Below are positions 18,889 to 28,628 of a DNA stretch of 62,809 bases, one piece after another. Numbering within the stretch: position 1 is the first letter of the stretch; each line of letters opens with the position of its first letter. The translations under genes and the position numbers were made by a program. Source of the stretch: Yersinia pekkanenii (lineage in GTDB: Bacteria > Pseudomonadota > Gammaproteobacteria > Enterobacterales > Enterobacteriaceae); NCBI RefSeq assembly GCF_001152565.1, contig NZ_CQAZ01000023.1, positions 19,622-82,430 of the forward strand, read 5' to 3'. The notes under the pieces are model-generated. The model was given only the letters and a program-made list of their open reading frames with translations, had not been told where the DNA came from and ran no database searches.

Positions 18889-20286
18889 TCAATAATTAAC
18901 AAAGAGTTCTACACGGCGGTTTTGTGAGCGTCCTGCTGCATCGTCATTGCTACCTACTGGCTGCGTTTCCCCTTTACCCTCAAACCGAATTTTGTCGGTC
19001 GGGATACTGGCTTTCTCCATTAAGCGTGCCACATTGGCAGCTCGTCTCTCAGAAAGAACCTGGTTATTCGGGAAGCCAGGTTTATTAATCGGCATCGAGT
19101 CGGTATGCCCCACAATCAACACCGCTCCTTGCACGCGATGAATTTCCTGCGCGACACGTTCAATGATATTGATGATTTCTGGTCGGACCTTATCCGAACC
19201 GACCGGGAACATGGTGTCGCCTTTGAAAATAACTTTGCTGCTACCGGCTGTTTCATCGACACTCACTAATTGCTTCGCGATCTCGTCTTTTAACAACACC
19301 GTCAGATTTAATTTTTGCGCGACAGCCGGTGGTGCGACAACAATAGGCCGTTGCAATACAGCCATCCTTTTTAGCAAGTCGCTTTCTGGGATGGAGAGAA
19401 AATATTTGCTGCCGATAAAGGTGGCGGCAATTAAGAAGCCACACAACAGCATCGATACGCGAACCGGGACAAAAATCCCACGGCGTTTTCTGGATTGATG
19501 GGTCACTAACCCATGCGGAGAAAGTACGGTAGGAACCGTGTCTCTGGTACTTTGCAGTAGCGTTAACAACCCCTGGCGGATTTTGGTTAATTGCCGGTCA
19601 CCATCTTCAATAATGCTGTAACGGCCTTCAAAACCTAGCCCTAAAATACGCAACAATACTTCTAAACAATCCGAATATTCATGCGGGCTCATTGAGAGAC
19701 GACCGACTAACAGGAAAAATTTATTCCCGCCGTCATTATCACCTTCAAAGTGGTTCAACAGGTTGCTTTGCGACCAGCCAGATATCATGCCCCACGACAT
19801 GGTGTGAGCCGCTTCATCTAACGCGGTACACAAGCAATAGCGGACGATAGCCATTTTCTTCCATGAGATATCGGCTTCATCGCACACCACACTAAACAGG
19901 GTTATCTCATTTTTCAGGCATTCTTTTAATATCTGAATCTGTGAGGCATCCGCTATCTGTTCCGGCATTTCACTTAAGGCGCGCAATAACGGCTGTGCGG
20001 CTTCTAATAATGGTGTAGGCGAAGCGACTGCCTTAGCCACCCGCTGCTGCACACTTTCGCCTCGCAGTTGGGCGGTGTCATAGGGCTGAAAGCCTGATGG
20101 ACGGGTCGCTCCACGACTGAACGCCGCACTGTGCTGCGTATTATCCGTATTATCTATGTTGTCCGTATAGCTATTCTGCTCATCAAGCAAGAAATGGCCC
20201 AACGCCTGCGGATTAGTATCCGCATCTCTGCTTTGGTCAAAGGGAGGTATCGGCATTCCTCCGTTCAATTCACTGCTGTCACTCAT
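18889..20286 (-). CDS. tssL: T6SS TssL (DotU) with C-terminal OmpA peptidoglycan-binding domain
   Basis: TssL sits in the inner membrane with TssM and TssJ. In this 465-residue protein the cytoplasmic DotU domain (about residues 85-270) includes RYCLCTALDEAAHTMSWG and LEVLLRILGLGFEGRYSI. One membrane helix follows (about 283-303, VSMLLCGFLIAATFIG). The periplasmic OmpA-like domain (about 340-465) carries VLIVGHTDSMPINKPGFPNN and the QNRRVELFVNY end, so this is the 'evolved' TssL that binds peptidoglycan directly. Its start overlaps the tssK stop (ATGA) and its stop precedes tssM by 8 bp. Confidence 0.95.
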   Translation of the reverse strand: MSDSSELNGGMPIPPFDQSRDADTNPQALGHFLLDEQNSYTDNIDNTDNTQHSAAFSRGATRPSGFQPYDTAQLRGESVQQRVAKAVASPTPLLEAAQPLLRALSEMPEQIADASQIQILKECLKNEITLFSVVCDEADISWKKMAIVRYCLCTALDEAAHTMSWGMISGWSQSNLLNHFEGDNDGGNKFFLLVGRLSMSPHEYSDCLEVLLRILGLGFEGRYSIIEDGDRQLTKIRQGLLTLLQSTRDTVPTVLSPHGLVTHQSRKRRGIFVPVRVSMLLCGFLIAATFIGSKYFLSIPESDLLKRMAVLQRPIVVAPPAVAQKLNLTVLLKDEIAKQLVSVDETAGSSKVIFKGDTMFPVGSDKVRPEIINIIERVAQEIHRVQGAVLIVGHTDSMPINKPGFPNNQVLSERRAANVARLMEKASIPTDKIRFEGKGETQPVGSNDDAAGRSQNRRVELFVNY

Positions 20287-21632
20287 GAATCTCTAATCCC
20301 CCAGAGTTCCATTTTCAGTGCAGGGAAATCACCAGCCACGTGTAATGCAATGGCCCCTGCATTGGAAACTTTGTCCCAGAATGGCCCACTTTTCATTAAT
20401 TCAAAATAAACGTAGCCCGCGCTGTACGGAATTTGCCGTGGGGGGACCGGCAAGCGTTGTAACTCCAGACCCGGTAAATGTGATCGCACCAATTCATGCA
20501 ACTGTTGAGGCGCACTGATTTTAGTTTGCACCGAGAACTGATGCTGCAATACATCCATTGGCAATTGTGCGTGGACGGCCAATACCAAATTGGAGAACGA
20601 GCGTAATTCATTAGGCAGCACAGAGGCTGACCACACGCCGTTGCCTTTAGGGTCCAGCGGGATCATCTGCCCGGCACGCACTAAGATCTGATTGAGCAAC
20701 TCATGCACATCATCCACTAATGGGCGAATCGATGCGTAAAGTTTGCCGTGGTCATATCCTGGCGCCGGACGCGGCCGACGCGTTTTGGTGCGAATAAAGG
20801 TGGAGAGTTCACCGGCAAATTTGGCTAATTCCTGATAAAGCATGATCGGCGGCAATTCAGGGATATTCCGTAGATGATCGAGGATCGGCTCATATTTATT
20901 AAAAATTTGCAGCAGTAAATAATCGACAATTTCTGCACTGGCGCTGGCTTTACCATCACTGTTTGATAGGCGTTTAGCCAGCATATCTGCACGCATTTTG
21001 ACCAAACCATTAAGGTGGGTCAGCCACTCCGACAGCAGTGAGCTTGCCGCATAGCCCGTCACGGGGGGAATGTAATCCTCCAGATGCAGTAATACACTGC
21101 CATCTGGCTGAATAGCGCGAACTTTGGCCAATGGCAAACCGATCCATGATTCGGTCATTTCACTTTCAGAAACTAATCTGAGGCGCAGTCGCGATAGCTG
21201 TACCGGCTTTGGCCCCTGACGAATCGCATTGGTATCGCTAAGATCCGCTTCATAGGCGTAAAAACGCGCCAATGAACTCGAATCATATTCATCAAAAATA
21301 GTTTCATCACTGTTATCCATGCGCAGTGGTACTGCCAGATAGATAAGCTTGCCCAAATGTTCCGGGGTGATGGTGAGCGGCTCAGGCAGTTCAGCGTGAC
21401 CGGGGATATCAAAGGGCGTACCGTCAGGTAACACGCCTTTGCCAGATCGCAGCACCAACTTGCCATAGGAGAGCGCTTCACGATCAATTTCATATTGTGC
21501 GAATCCCCAAAAGAAGGGGGTGATGGTTGCCGCTCTTTTATGGGCGTAATATTCCAGATAACGTTCTTGCTGTTGAAAAAGTTGCGGGCGAAGAAAAAGA
21601 CCCTCACTCCAAACGACTTTGTTAGTTCTCAC
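20283..21632 (-). CDS. tssK: T6SS baseplate-membrane connector TssK
   Basis: TssK trimers link the baseplate wedges to the TssJLM membrane complex and resemble phage receptor-binding proteins. The 449-residue product begins VVWSEGLFLRPQLFQQQERY, the hallmark TssK N-terminus, and contains LPEPLTITPEHLGKLIYLAV and the C-terminal VPPRQIPYSAGYVYFELMKS. The start is a GTG 3 bp after the tssJ stop, preceded by GGATTAAG. The last bases overlap tssL. Confidence 0.95.
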   Translation of the reverse strand: MRTNKVVWSEGLFLRPQLFQQQERYLEYYAHKRAATITPFFWGFAQYEIDREALSYGKLVLRSGKGVLPDGTPFDIPGHAELPEPLTITPEHLGKLIYLAVPLRMDNSDETIFDEYDSSSLARFYAYEADLSDTNAIRQGPKPVQLSRLRLRLVSESEMTESWIGLPLAKVRAIQPDGSVLLHLEDYIPPVTGYAASSLLSEWLTHLNGLVKMRADMLAKRLSNSDGKASASAEIVDYLLLQIFNKYEPILDHLRNIPELPPIMLYQELAKFAGELSTFIRTKTRRPRPAPGYDHGKLYASIRPLVDDVHELLNQILVRAGQMIPLDPKGNGVWSASVLPNELRSFSNLVLAVHAQLPMDVLQHQFSVQTKISAPQQLHELVRSHLPGLELQRLPVPPRQIPYSAGYVYFELMKSGPFWDKVSNAGAIALHVAGDFPALKMELWGIRDS

Positions 21633-21635
21633 GAC

Positions 21636-22175
21636 TTAATCCATTTCTTTGATTGATATTGACAGACGCTCAACATGCACCTTCACGATCGGTACATCTT
21701 GCTGTTTCCCTGACCATAATTTTTTATACCAGGGTTCTATACGTTTCTTGGGTAACGGGTTAATAACCGCTTTCCACTCCGCCTGTTCAATTTCACGATA
21801 AGCAGCAACAACGCCGATAGCAGTGATTCCACTGTCCAGCGTCAGCTCTATTTTTTTTGTCTCATTGGGTAGCATGATTCCGTCATACACTTTATCCATC
21901 TGTTCCTTTAGCGATGGCGTGCTTTCTTCGGTAATAGTGAAGAAATCACTCGACTTAAATTCATCCATACTCTTAAGAGTGAAAACCGAGATCCTTAACG
22001 GATTGGCCACACCTTTGTCATTAGGATTAATATCTTTAGTCGTAGTAAGCTCGACGACAAGTTTCTCAACTTCTGCGGGTTGAGGCTTCGAGCTACAGGC
22101 CATTACTAATAGAGTTACCAGCGCTACAAAAAAGTACTGTGTAATCGAATTAAACCAACGGATACTCTTTTTCAT
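21636..22175 (-). CDS. tssJ: T6SS outer-membrane lipoprotein TssJ
   Basis: TssJ anchors TssM to the outer membrane. The 179-residue product has a lipoprotein signal peptide (FFVALVTLLVMACSSKP; lipobox LVMAC). The mature domain carries the conserved NPNDKGVANPLRISVFTLKS and the IGVVAAYREIEQAEWK segment typical of TssJ/SciN. I chose ATG 22175 (MKKSIRW) because it has an AGGCTGAG ribosome-binding site five bases upstream, unlike the ORF start five codons earlier. It starts the tssJKLM run, separated from hcp by a terminator and a structured element. Confidence 0.92.
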   Translation of the reverse strand: MKKSIRWFNSITQYFFVALVTLLVMACSSKPQPAEVEKLVVELTTTKDINPNDKGVANPLRISVFTLKSMDEFKSSDFFTITEESTPSLKEQMDKVYDGIMLPNETKKIELTLDSGITAIGVVAAYREIEQAEWKAVINPLPKKRIEPWYKKLWSGKQQDVPIVKVHVERLSISIKEMD

Positions 22176-22203
22176 ACTCAGCCTAATCAAATAAAAACAT
22201 TAA

Positions 22204-22298
22204 GCTTTATCCACAATATTATAGTCACCGACATCCCCATGACTTCTCTTATTACATCCGCTACTGTCGGGTCTTTTTACAGCTATTGTGGATAAAGC
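22204..22298. repeat. Long inverted repeat carrying two consensus DnaA boxes, upstream of tssJ
   Basis: GCTTTATCCACAATA (22204-22218) and its exact reverse complement (22284-22298) flank 65 bp, with a second inner stem CCGACA/TGTCGG. Each arm contains TTATCCACA, the consensus DnaA box (22207-22215; reverse at 22287-22295). In RNA it would form a 15-bp stem just before tssJ. It may be a miniature inverted-repeat element, an RNA structure limiting read-through from hcp, or a DnaA-binding site. No target-site duplication is obvious. Confidence 0.8.
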
Positions 22299-22374
22299 CT
22301 GTGACACAAATCAGGACATTAATACTCATGCTGATATGCACCTAAACTATTGACTCAGAAACCTGAGACTGAGA

Positions 22375-22403
22375 AAACTTGCCACCTTTATAGTGGCAAG
22401 TTT
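22375..22403 (-). terminator. Rho-independent terminator after hcp
   Basis: On the minus strand AAACTTGCCAC-7 nt-GTGGCAAGTTT makes an 11-bp perfect stem ending in TTTT, 25 bp after the hcp stop. It would let hcp be made in excess over tssJ and downstream genes. Confidence 0.85.
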
Positions 22404-22428
22404 GACGTCTAATCTAAAACAGCATTAC

Positions 22429-22914
22429 TTAGCTTTGCTGATTAGCTTTAACATCGTAGTTGGCAGAAATAACGCCAGATTTATGGCCTTCAGCATTCTG
22501 CATAACGTAATCTTGGGTCATCTTAGTGAATGAGAAACGAATTTCTTCACGTGGACGAGTTTCATCTTCAAGAGAACCAGCCATATCAACAGCAGTGATG
22601 ATGACATCGGTAAATTTGATAGTCAGGTATTCCAGCGGATCGCCACCGGCTTTACGCAGCACGAATTGGATATTTTTAATGTGCTTACCAAGTAAGCAGT
22701 AGCTCAATAAGTTCGGGCTAGCTTTATCGATATAATGCGTGAAGCAGAAATCGGAAACAGAGGCTTTACCTGAACCACCGCCTGAACCACTGTGCATATT
22801 CGAGTGCTGAGAAACATCCCACTTCCAAGCCAATATCTGAATTTCGTTTTTATGATTAGCATCTAAAGATTCGCCTTCGATACCATCAATTTTAATAAAC
22901 ATATCTTGCGCCAT
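22429..22914 (-). CDS. hcp: T6SS tube protein Hcp (TssD)
   Basis: Hcp hexamers stack to form the inner tube of the T6SS. The 161-residue product begins MAQDMFIKIDGIEGESLDA and contains EIQILAWKWDVSQ, SDFCFTHYIDKASP and EEIRFSFTKM, all typical Hcp segments. I chose ATG 22914 because it has GAGAGGA just upstream and gives the normal family length; the longer ORF start at 22995 adds 27 residues unlike Hcp. It lies about 200 bp after tssC, probably with its own promoter, and is followed by a strong terminator. Confidence 0.95.
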   Translation of the reverse strand: MAQDMFIKIDGIEGESLDANHKNEIQILAWKWDVSQHSNMHSGSGGGSGKASVSDFCFTHYIDKASPNLLSYCLLGKHIKNIQFVLRKAGGDPLEYLTIKFTDVIITAVDMAGSLEDETRPREEIRFSFTKMTQDYVMQNAEGHKSGVISANYDVKANQQS

Positions 22915-23115
22915 ACATTCCTCTCTAACACTTAGATTAATGCCACTCAATGCCATGCATTGAATGACTAAAGGCCTCGTGCGATGTTTCTGCACGAAAA
23001 CACATACTTTCCTACTTGTAACGATAAAAATCAGATGTATTTAAATAGTGATGCTCACAACAGGATGCCTGGAAATATTATCCCGCAGCCTCTTGGTGGT
23101 ATTTAATACATTTAA

Positions 23116-24615
23116 TTACGCAACATCTTTCAGCGAAGGCAATTTCGCAACCATACGCAGTGATACCGTCAAACCTTCCAACTGGAAGTGAGGACGCAGG
23201 AAGAACTTCGCCTGGTAATAACCTGGGTTGCCTTCAACATCTTCAACAATCACTTCAGCCGCAGCCAAAGGACGACGTGCTTTCGTCTCGATAGAAGAGT
23301 TCGCCGGGTCGCCATCAACATAGTTCATAACCCAGTCGTTCAACCAGCGTTGCATCTCATCACGTTCTTTGAATGAACCGATTTTGTCACGCACGATACA
23401 TTTCAGGTAATGGGCAAAACGTGAACACGCGAATAGATATGGCAGGCGCGCAGACAAGTTGGCATTAGCTGTTGCATCCGCATCGTAATATTCAGCTGGT
23501 TTTTGCAGTGACTGTGCGCCAATGAAAGCTGCGTAATCCGTATTTTTCCGGTGAACCAATGGGATAAAGCCATTTTTAGCCAGCTCGGCCTCACGACGGT
23601 CAGAAATAGCAATCTCTGTTGGGCATTTCATGTCAATGCCGCCATCATCGGTCGGGAATGTATGACATGGCAGACCTTCAACAACACCACCACTTTCCAC
23701 ACCACGGATCAGGGTACACCAGCCGTATTCTTTAAATGAACGGTTGATGTTAACTGCCATTGCATAGGCCGCATTTGACCACACATACTTACTGTGATCA
23801 GCGCCATCAGTGGTCTCTTCAAAGTGGAAGGCATCGACCGGGTTAGTGCTAATACCGTATGGCAGACGCGCCAGAAAACGTGGCATCGCCAGACCAATAT
23901 AGCGGGAGTCTTCAGACTGACGCAGTGAGTTCCATGCTGCATACTCAAGGTTCTGCGTGAAGATTTTGGTCAAATCGCGCGGATTCGACAGCTCCTGCCA
24001 GGATTCCATTTGCAACACCGAAGGTGCCGCGCCGGTAATAAAGGGTACGTGAGCAGAAGCAGCAACCTTGGCGATTGACGCTAACAGGTCAACATCAGGC
24101 GCAGTATGGTCAAAATAGTAATCTGCTACCAGGCAACCATAAGGTTCGCCACCCAGTTGGCCATATTCTTCTTCATACACTTTCTTGAATAATGGGCTCT
24201 GATCCCAAGCAACACCTTTGTAACGTTTCATGTTACGGCGTAATTCATCTTTAGAGATGTCAAGGAAACGCAATCTCAACTTCTCATCAGTCTCGGTGTT
24301 ATTCACTAAATAGTGCAGACCACGCCATGCACTTTCCAGAGACTGAAACTCTTGATGATGCAGAATCAAATTGATCTGTTCAGACAGCTTGCTATCAATT
24401 TCAGCAATGATAGAGGCAATGCTTTTATAAGCATCGTCTGATACGGTTACTGAGTTAGCCAGCGCCTGCTCAGCCAAGGTTTTAACCGCGCCTTCTACAG
24501 CCGCTTTCGTCTGCTCAGACTTCGCCTTGAATTCTTTGGTCAATAACGAATTAAAATCGCTATATTCAGTCGCAGTAGTGGCGGCTGGTTTATTTTTTGC
24601 TTCTAAAGTGGACAT
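23116..24615 (-). CDS. tssC: T6SS sheath protein TssC (VipB)
   Basis: TssC is the large subunit of the contractile sheath and pairs with TssB. The 499-residue protein contains the conserved QEFQSLESAWRGLHYLV and ESWQELSNPRDLTKIF segments and ends with the sheath handshake region FFLRPHFQLEGLTVSLRMVA. I chose ATG 24615 (MSTLEAKN) with GGAAGAGAG upstream over the ORF start seven codons earlier. It follows tssB by 23 bp on the same strand. Confidence 0.96.
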   Translation of the reverse strand: MSTLEAKNKPAATTATEYSDFNSLLTKEFKAKSEQTKAAVEGAVKTLAEQALANSVTVSDDAYKSIASIIAEIDSKLSEQINLILHHQEFQSLESAWRGLHYLVNNTETDEKLRLRFLDISKDELRRNMKRYKGVAWDQSPLFKKVYEEEYGQLGGEPYGCLVADYYFDHTAPDVDLLASIAKVAASAHVPFITGAAPSVLQMESWQELSNPRDLTKIFTQNLEYAAWNSLRQSEDSRYIGLAMPRFLARLPYGISTNPVDAFHFEETTDGADHSKYVWSNAAYAMAVNINRSFKEYGWCTLIRGVESGGVVEGLPCHTFPTDDGGIDMKCPTEIAISDRREAELAKNGFIPLVHRKNTDYAAFIGAQSLQKPAEYYDADATANANLSARLPYLFACSRFAHYLKCIVRDKIGSFKERDEMQRWLNDWVMNYVDGDPANSSIETKARRPLAAAEVIVEDVEGNPGYYQAKFFLRPHFQLEGLTVSLRMVAKLPSLKDVA

Positions 24616-24638
24616 GGATTCTCTCTTCCTAATCAATC

Positions 24639-25163
24639 TTACTGTGGCGTGTCAACAGCGGATTGCTTTGCTTTCGGTGACGATGCCAGTGTTGCCAGTA
24701 ATGATTTATCTTTCAGAAGTTTCATTACTAATTCCTCTGCACCAGCCTTGCCATCCATATAGGTTTGCAAGTTAGCTAATTGAGTACGGGCATCTAACAA
24801 TTGAGACAGCGAATCGACTTTCTTTGCGATTTCATCTGGAGAAAAGTCATTAAGACTCTCAAAAGTAATATCCACCATCAATTGGCCTTCACCAGTCAGC
24901 GTATTTTTTACAGCAAATGCAACGCGTGGTTTCATTGCCTTCATACGCTCATCGAAATTATCAATATCGATGTCCAGAAGTTTTCTGTCTGCCACTGAAG
25001 GCAAGGGTTCTAAAGGTTTACCAGATAAGTCAGCCAACACACCCATAACAAATGGCAGTTCAACTTTCTTCTCACTACCGTATATTTCCACATCGTATTC
25101 AATCTGTACGCGTGGCGCTCGGTTACGAGCGATAAATTTTTGGGAACTACTTTTACTAACCAT
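24639..25163 (-). CDS. tssB: T6SS sheath protein TssB (VipA)
   Basis: TssB is the small sheath subunit; its N-terminal region is bound by TagJ in systems that have it. The 174-residue product shows RAPRVQIEYDVEIYGSEKKV, LPFVMGVLADLSGKPLEPL and FDERMKAMKPRVAFAVKN, which define the VipA family. The start ATG has AAAAGG upstream. It is 105 bp from the last fimbrial gene, which transcribes toward it on the same strand, so tssB may share transcripts with the fimbrial operon or have its own promoter in that gap. Confidence 0.96.
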   Translation of the reverse strand: MVSKSSSQKFIARNRAPRVQIEYDVEIYGSEKKVELPFVMGVLADLSGKPLEPLPSVADRKLLDIDIDNFDERMKAMKPRVAFAVKNTLTGEGQLMVDITFESLNDFSPDEIAKKVDSLSQLLDARTQLANLQTYMDGKAGAEELVMKLLKDKSLLATLASSPKAKQSAVDTPQ

Positions 25164-25268
25164 ATGTACCTTTTATTCAAAATATATTGTAAATATTATC
25201 GAGAAGTCAGCTTCCCGAACCACTATCGGAGAGATTAAATGTAAAAAATAATACTGAACCGTATCCCC

Positions 25269-25871
25269 CTATTTATAAACCAATTCAATACCAGCAGTTG
25301 CTCTAACCTGCCCAGGGGTTACTGTATTCATACCTTTTGCATAATAACCCGCTAAAAAATAATGGGTGACATCCTCACCTGAACTGGAAATAACATATTC
25401 CTGAACACTATTTTCATCGCCAACCACCATTTGTTGCCCTGTAGCTTTACTTAATCTAATTTGTGCATTTTTGCTGAAATCATCAGCTACTTCATTCTGT
25501 AAGTTTCCGGTGATTACGTCCGGTACTGAGGCACCCGCACTAATAAAGCGTAATGATACAGTTCTATTTACCGGACATGATTTCAACGCAATTTGAAATT
25601 GCTGTTTACCCGCTTCTGCTCCATCGGTTCTCAATTGGTTTGTCGATAAAGTCGGTAATAAAACAGACTCTGAAGATGAACCATCATTAATACTGACTTC
25701 ACAGGTATCTTCCAAATACTCGCCGGTAAATGAAACCTGAACGTTACAATCAGTCGTTCCTGCACATGAACTGGCTGCCTGCACTGGCTGCCGCGCTATA
25801 AAAGCCACTACCAGCAACAGTAAAAACGAACCCAATTTCAGTACAACATTACTTTTTAGCCACGAAGACAT
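25269..25871 (-). CDS. Minor fimbrial subunit
   Basis: A 200-residue chaperone-usher pilin. It has an N-terminal signal peptide (LKLGSFLLLLVVAFIARQPVQA), a Cys pair (DTCEV and KSCPVN) that would form the pilin disulphide, and a C-terminal beta strand ending in TAGIELVYK with the penultimate Tyr used for chaperone recognition and donor-strand exchange. It resembles the major pilin of the same operon. Its start overlaps the usher stop by 16 bp in another frame. Whether it is an adaptor or a tip-near subunit cannot be told. Confidence 0.88.
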   Translation of the reverse strand: MSSWLKSNVVLKLGSFLLLLVVAFIARQPVQAASSCAGTTDCNVQVSFTGEYLEDTCEVSINDGSSSESVLLPTLSTNQLRTDGAEAGKQQFQIALKSCPVNRTVSLRFISAGASVPDVITGNLQNEVADDFSKNAQIRLSKATGQQMVVGDENSVQEYVISSSGEDVTHYFLAGYYAKGMNTVTPGQVRATAGIELVYK

Positions 25872-28540
25872 ATCACCTCCAACTGTTTTATTTTCGTGCT
25901 TTCTGTCTTCGCCACTGTGTTAGCTTCCGTGCCTGATTCAATACGGCATTTATCTTTGCCACTATTCCAGATGGCATGCAGTGGCTGTGTTCCTGGCGAC
26001 CAGCCCCGGATAAATACCATTCCGCCTTGCCCAACAATTCCTTGACTCACTGCATCGGCATCCAACAATTCTGTACCAATAGGAATAAACTCTTTATTTT
26101 CATCCCTGACGATCAGTATCAGTGCGGTACCAGTAATGGTCTTCATACTGACGGGGATCATTGACCCGGCTCTCGGTACTACTATTTTCTGGTTCTCAAG
26201 TACATCGACTGAGTCAGGTAACTTGTTGTAATCAATACCAACACTGTTTTCACGATACGGTGTCAGCGATGTCATAATGGCGTATCCACGGCTGTCAATT
26301 TTCGCACCACGGCCATTAAACAACATTGCCCCTTCCGCACCCTCGGCATGAATGATGGCAAAAGGCGCGTCGCCAAGTCTTGGGCCGATTGTTACACCGC
26401 CCTGATGTGCCACCAGGCTACCGTTCGTCGAAGCTGAAAGCTGTTTCGACGCATTATTATTGGCTGATGCCGTCATCCCGAATTGGCCTACCGGGGTCTG
26501 GTAATTAAGGTTACCTGTTACCGTTTTAGCCGCAGAGGTTTCACCACCGCTGGCATACGATGTCCCGACACCATAGGACAACTCACTCTGATCGCCCCTG
26601 CTGCCATTCGCATTCACCTGCACTGTTGAGTTCCCTGCAGCATCACGGCTAGCCATAGAATATAGCGAACTAAACAACGGCCGGCTTATCCCACTGCCGC
26701 CAAGAGGGATACTAATCGCTAGCATGTAACTGTTTTCATAATTGCTATTGTTACTACTATTGTTGCCATTGTTGCTGTTATCGCTGCTATTACTGGTGCG
26801 TAACGCCGTCACAGCATAAGAGAAATAACGCAACGAATGGTTATAGGTCACGGCATATTGCTTTGACGTACCCTGATTTCCCCAGTAGCTATAAAAACTG
26901 CTGTTCAGGTTAACCGACATATTGTCAGCTATACGCTGGGAAACACTGAGCGACAGGCGGTTACGTGTACGGTAGTCAATATCATCACGCCCATTGTTAA
27001 TGCCATAGTGATCCAGGCTTGCTTCTCTAAAACTGTAATATCCACTGGAAGAGTATCGATACGCCGCTAATGTCAGGTTGGTATCGGTTTCTCCCACGTA
27101 TTTGCTATAGTCAATTTTGTAACTATTACCGGATAAGCGATGGTCATTGAACAATTCACTTCTCGCATGGATAACATCCATAGAAATACCCCCGATCGGT
27201 GTATTGAATGCGTTACCTATCCCTATCGAACTATAATTCTCTGCCAGTTGCGCTCCGCCATACAGCGTATAGGTATTGCCTAGACCGTAGTGATACGAGC
27301 CCTGTACGATAGTCGGATCCGCATTTACCGTATTGTCATTCAGTCGTCCAGCCGCGATATTGAACTGAGAGACCCCTTGGTAAAGCAACATTGGTGGCGC
27401 CGAAAAAGGTATCCTCTGAGTACGGGTTCTGCCATCAGATTCGGTGATCGTCATTTGCAAATCACCACCGTAAGCCATGGTACCAATATCAGCCAGTTCA
27501 AAAGCACCCGGTGTCACCACCGTCTCATACACAGTTTGCCCACGCTGGCTGATGGTAACTCTGGCGTTGGTTTCTGCCACACCACGCACTACCGGGGAAT
27601 AATTGCGTATCCCTTCAGCTAACATACGGCGGTCTGATGCAAGCTGCACACCGCGTAGCCCGTAGCCCTCGAATAAATCACCAGTAGTATTACTATCACC
27701 AACTGTTAATTGACTTTTCAATGGGGTAATGTCTGTTGCCGCATAACCGTACAAATTTTGGGTATGCATCCCGCCAGTATTGGCCCAACGGGTATTAAGG
27801 CGTTTTCTTAACCGCCACTCACCTATATTCGCCCCGCCAATTAAACCGATATTGCCGTTGTACGAATTTGATACCTTATTGTCATCATCATTATGACCGT
27901 TAAAAACGCTATAAAGGTTGCCGCTATAATCCAGAAAACCCACTGGCCCGCCTGACTCCCACAAACTGGAGTCAATATATCCGCGTGGATGTTTCACTAA
28001 ATTAAACTGCGGCACGGTGATTGAAAGTTCAAAATCCCCGGAGTTATAGCTGATACTGCTGTCGTTAATTAAATCCTTTAACAGGTAACACTGATCTTTT
28101 GCTGCTACCTTGACGTTCTCTGGTATATGAGTAGAACCATTAAGCTCAATTCTAATACCTAATGCATCAAGCTGATCCAATCTGAAACAAGGTTCGGCAG
28201 TTGACTCACCGTCTACTGATTTAAAGCGGATAGTATGCTTACCACTCATTTTGCCATTAACAATGACCATTACATCATAGGTGCCTGGAGACACCGGATT
28301 TTCATTCATAAACCGCGAGACATCGACGGACAAACCGTGGATAAACCCAGGGTTAAATTCAACGGCTGTGATTTCAGCATGATCAGTTGAATTCATAACA
28401 GGTGCTGCTGTAGCACTCTTATTTATTAGTAAAGCCGCACTTATCATTACAATCGTGAAACCTAATAAAGCTTTACAGGGTACATTAACCAATCTGTCGA
28501 TTTTATTTTCTATGTCGCGTGTTATACATGAATGGTTCAC
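25856..28540 (-). CDS. Fimbrial outer-membrane usher
   Basis: An 894-residue usher (FimD/PapC family) that forms the outer-membrane pore and assembles the pilus. It begins from a GTG with GGGAG upstream. After a long N-terminal extension comes a hydrophobic signal segment (FTIVMISAALLINKSATA), then the usher N-domain (EFNPGFIHGLSVDVSRF). The beta-barrel includes AGSYRG-like and plug-region segments such as VRGVAETNARVTISQRGQTV and FELADIGTMAYGGDLQMTI. C-terminal domains contain DSRGYAIMTSLTPYRENSVG and FIRGWSPGTQPLHAIW with a Cys. It carries an Asn/Ser-rich loop (NNGNNSSNNSN) in the barrel region. Confidence 0.93.
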   Translation of the reverse strand: MNHSCITRDIENKIDRLVNVPCKALLGFTIVMISAALLINKSATAAPVMNSTDHAEITAVEFNPGFIHGLSVDVSRFMNENPVSPGTYDVMVIVNGKMSGKHTIRFKSVDGESTAEPCFRLDQLDALGIRIELNGSTHIPENVKVAAKDQCYLLKDLINDSSISYNSGDFELSITVPQFNLVKHPRGYIDSSLWESGGPVGFLDYSGNLYSVFNGHNDDDNKVSNSYNGNIGLIGGANIGEWRLRKRLNTRWANTGGMHTQNLYGYAATDITPLKSQLTVGDSNTTGDLFEGYGLRGVQLASDRRMLAEGIRNYSPVVRGVAETNARVTISQRGQTVYETVVTPGAFELADIGTMAYGGDLQMTITESDGRTRTQRIPFSAPPMLLYQGVSQFNIAAGRLNDNTVNADPTIVQGSYHYGLGNTYTLYGGAQLAENYSSIGIGNAFNTPIGGISMDVIHARSELFNDHRLSGNSYKIDYSKYVGETDTNLTLAAYRYSSSGYYSFREASLDHYGINNGRDDIDYRTRNRLSLSVSQRIADNMSVNLNSSFYSYWGNQGTSKQYAVTYNHSLRYFSYAVTALRTSNSSDNSNNGNNSSNNSNYENSYMLAISIPLGGSGISRPLFSSLYSMASRDAAGNSTVQVNANGSRGDQSELSYGVGTSYASGGETSAAKTVTGNLNYQTPVGQFGMTASANNNASKQLSASTNGSLVAHQGGVTIGPRLGDAPFAIIHAEGAEGAMLFNGRGAKIDSRGYAIMTSLTPYRENSVGIDYNKLPDSVDVLENQKIVVPRAGSMIPVSMKTITGTALILIVRDENKEFIPIGTELLDADAVSQGIVGQGGMVFIRGWSPGTQPLHAIWNSGKDKCRIESGTEANTVAKTESTKIKQLEVICLRG

Positions 28541-28628
28541 GATATAAAGCTCCCGTTAATTCTGTCCCTTTGGTGACAAGTGCGTAGGGTTCCCTTTTCA
28601 AAAAAAATATGCTCATGCTTAGTTTTTA

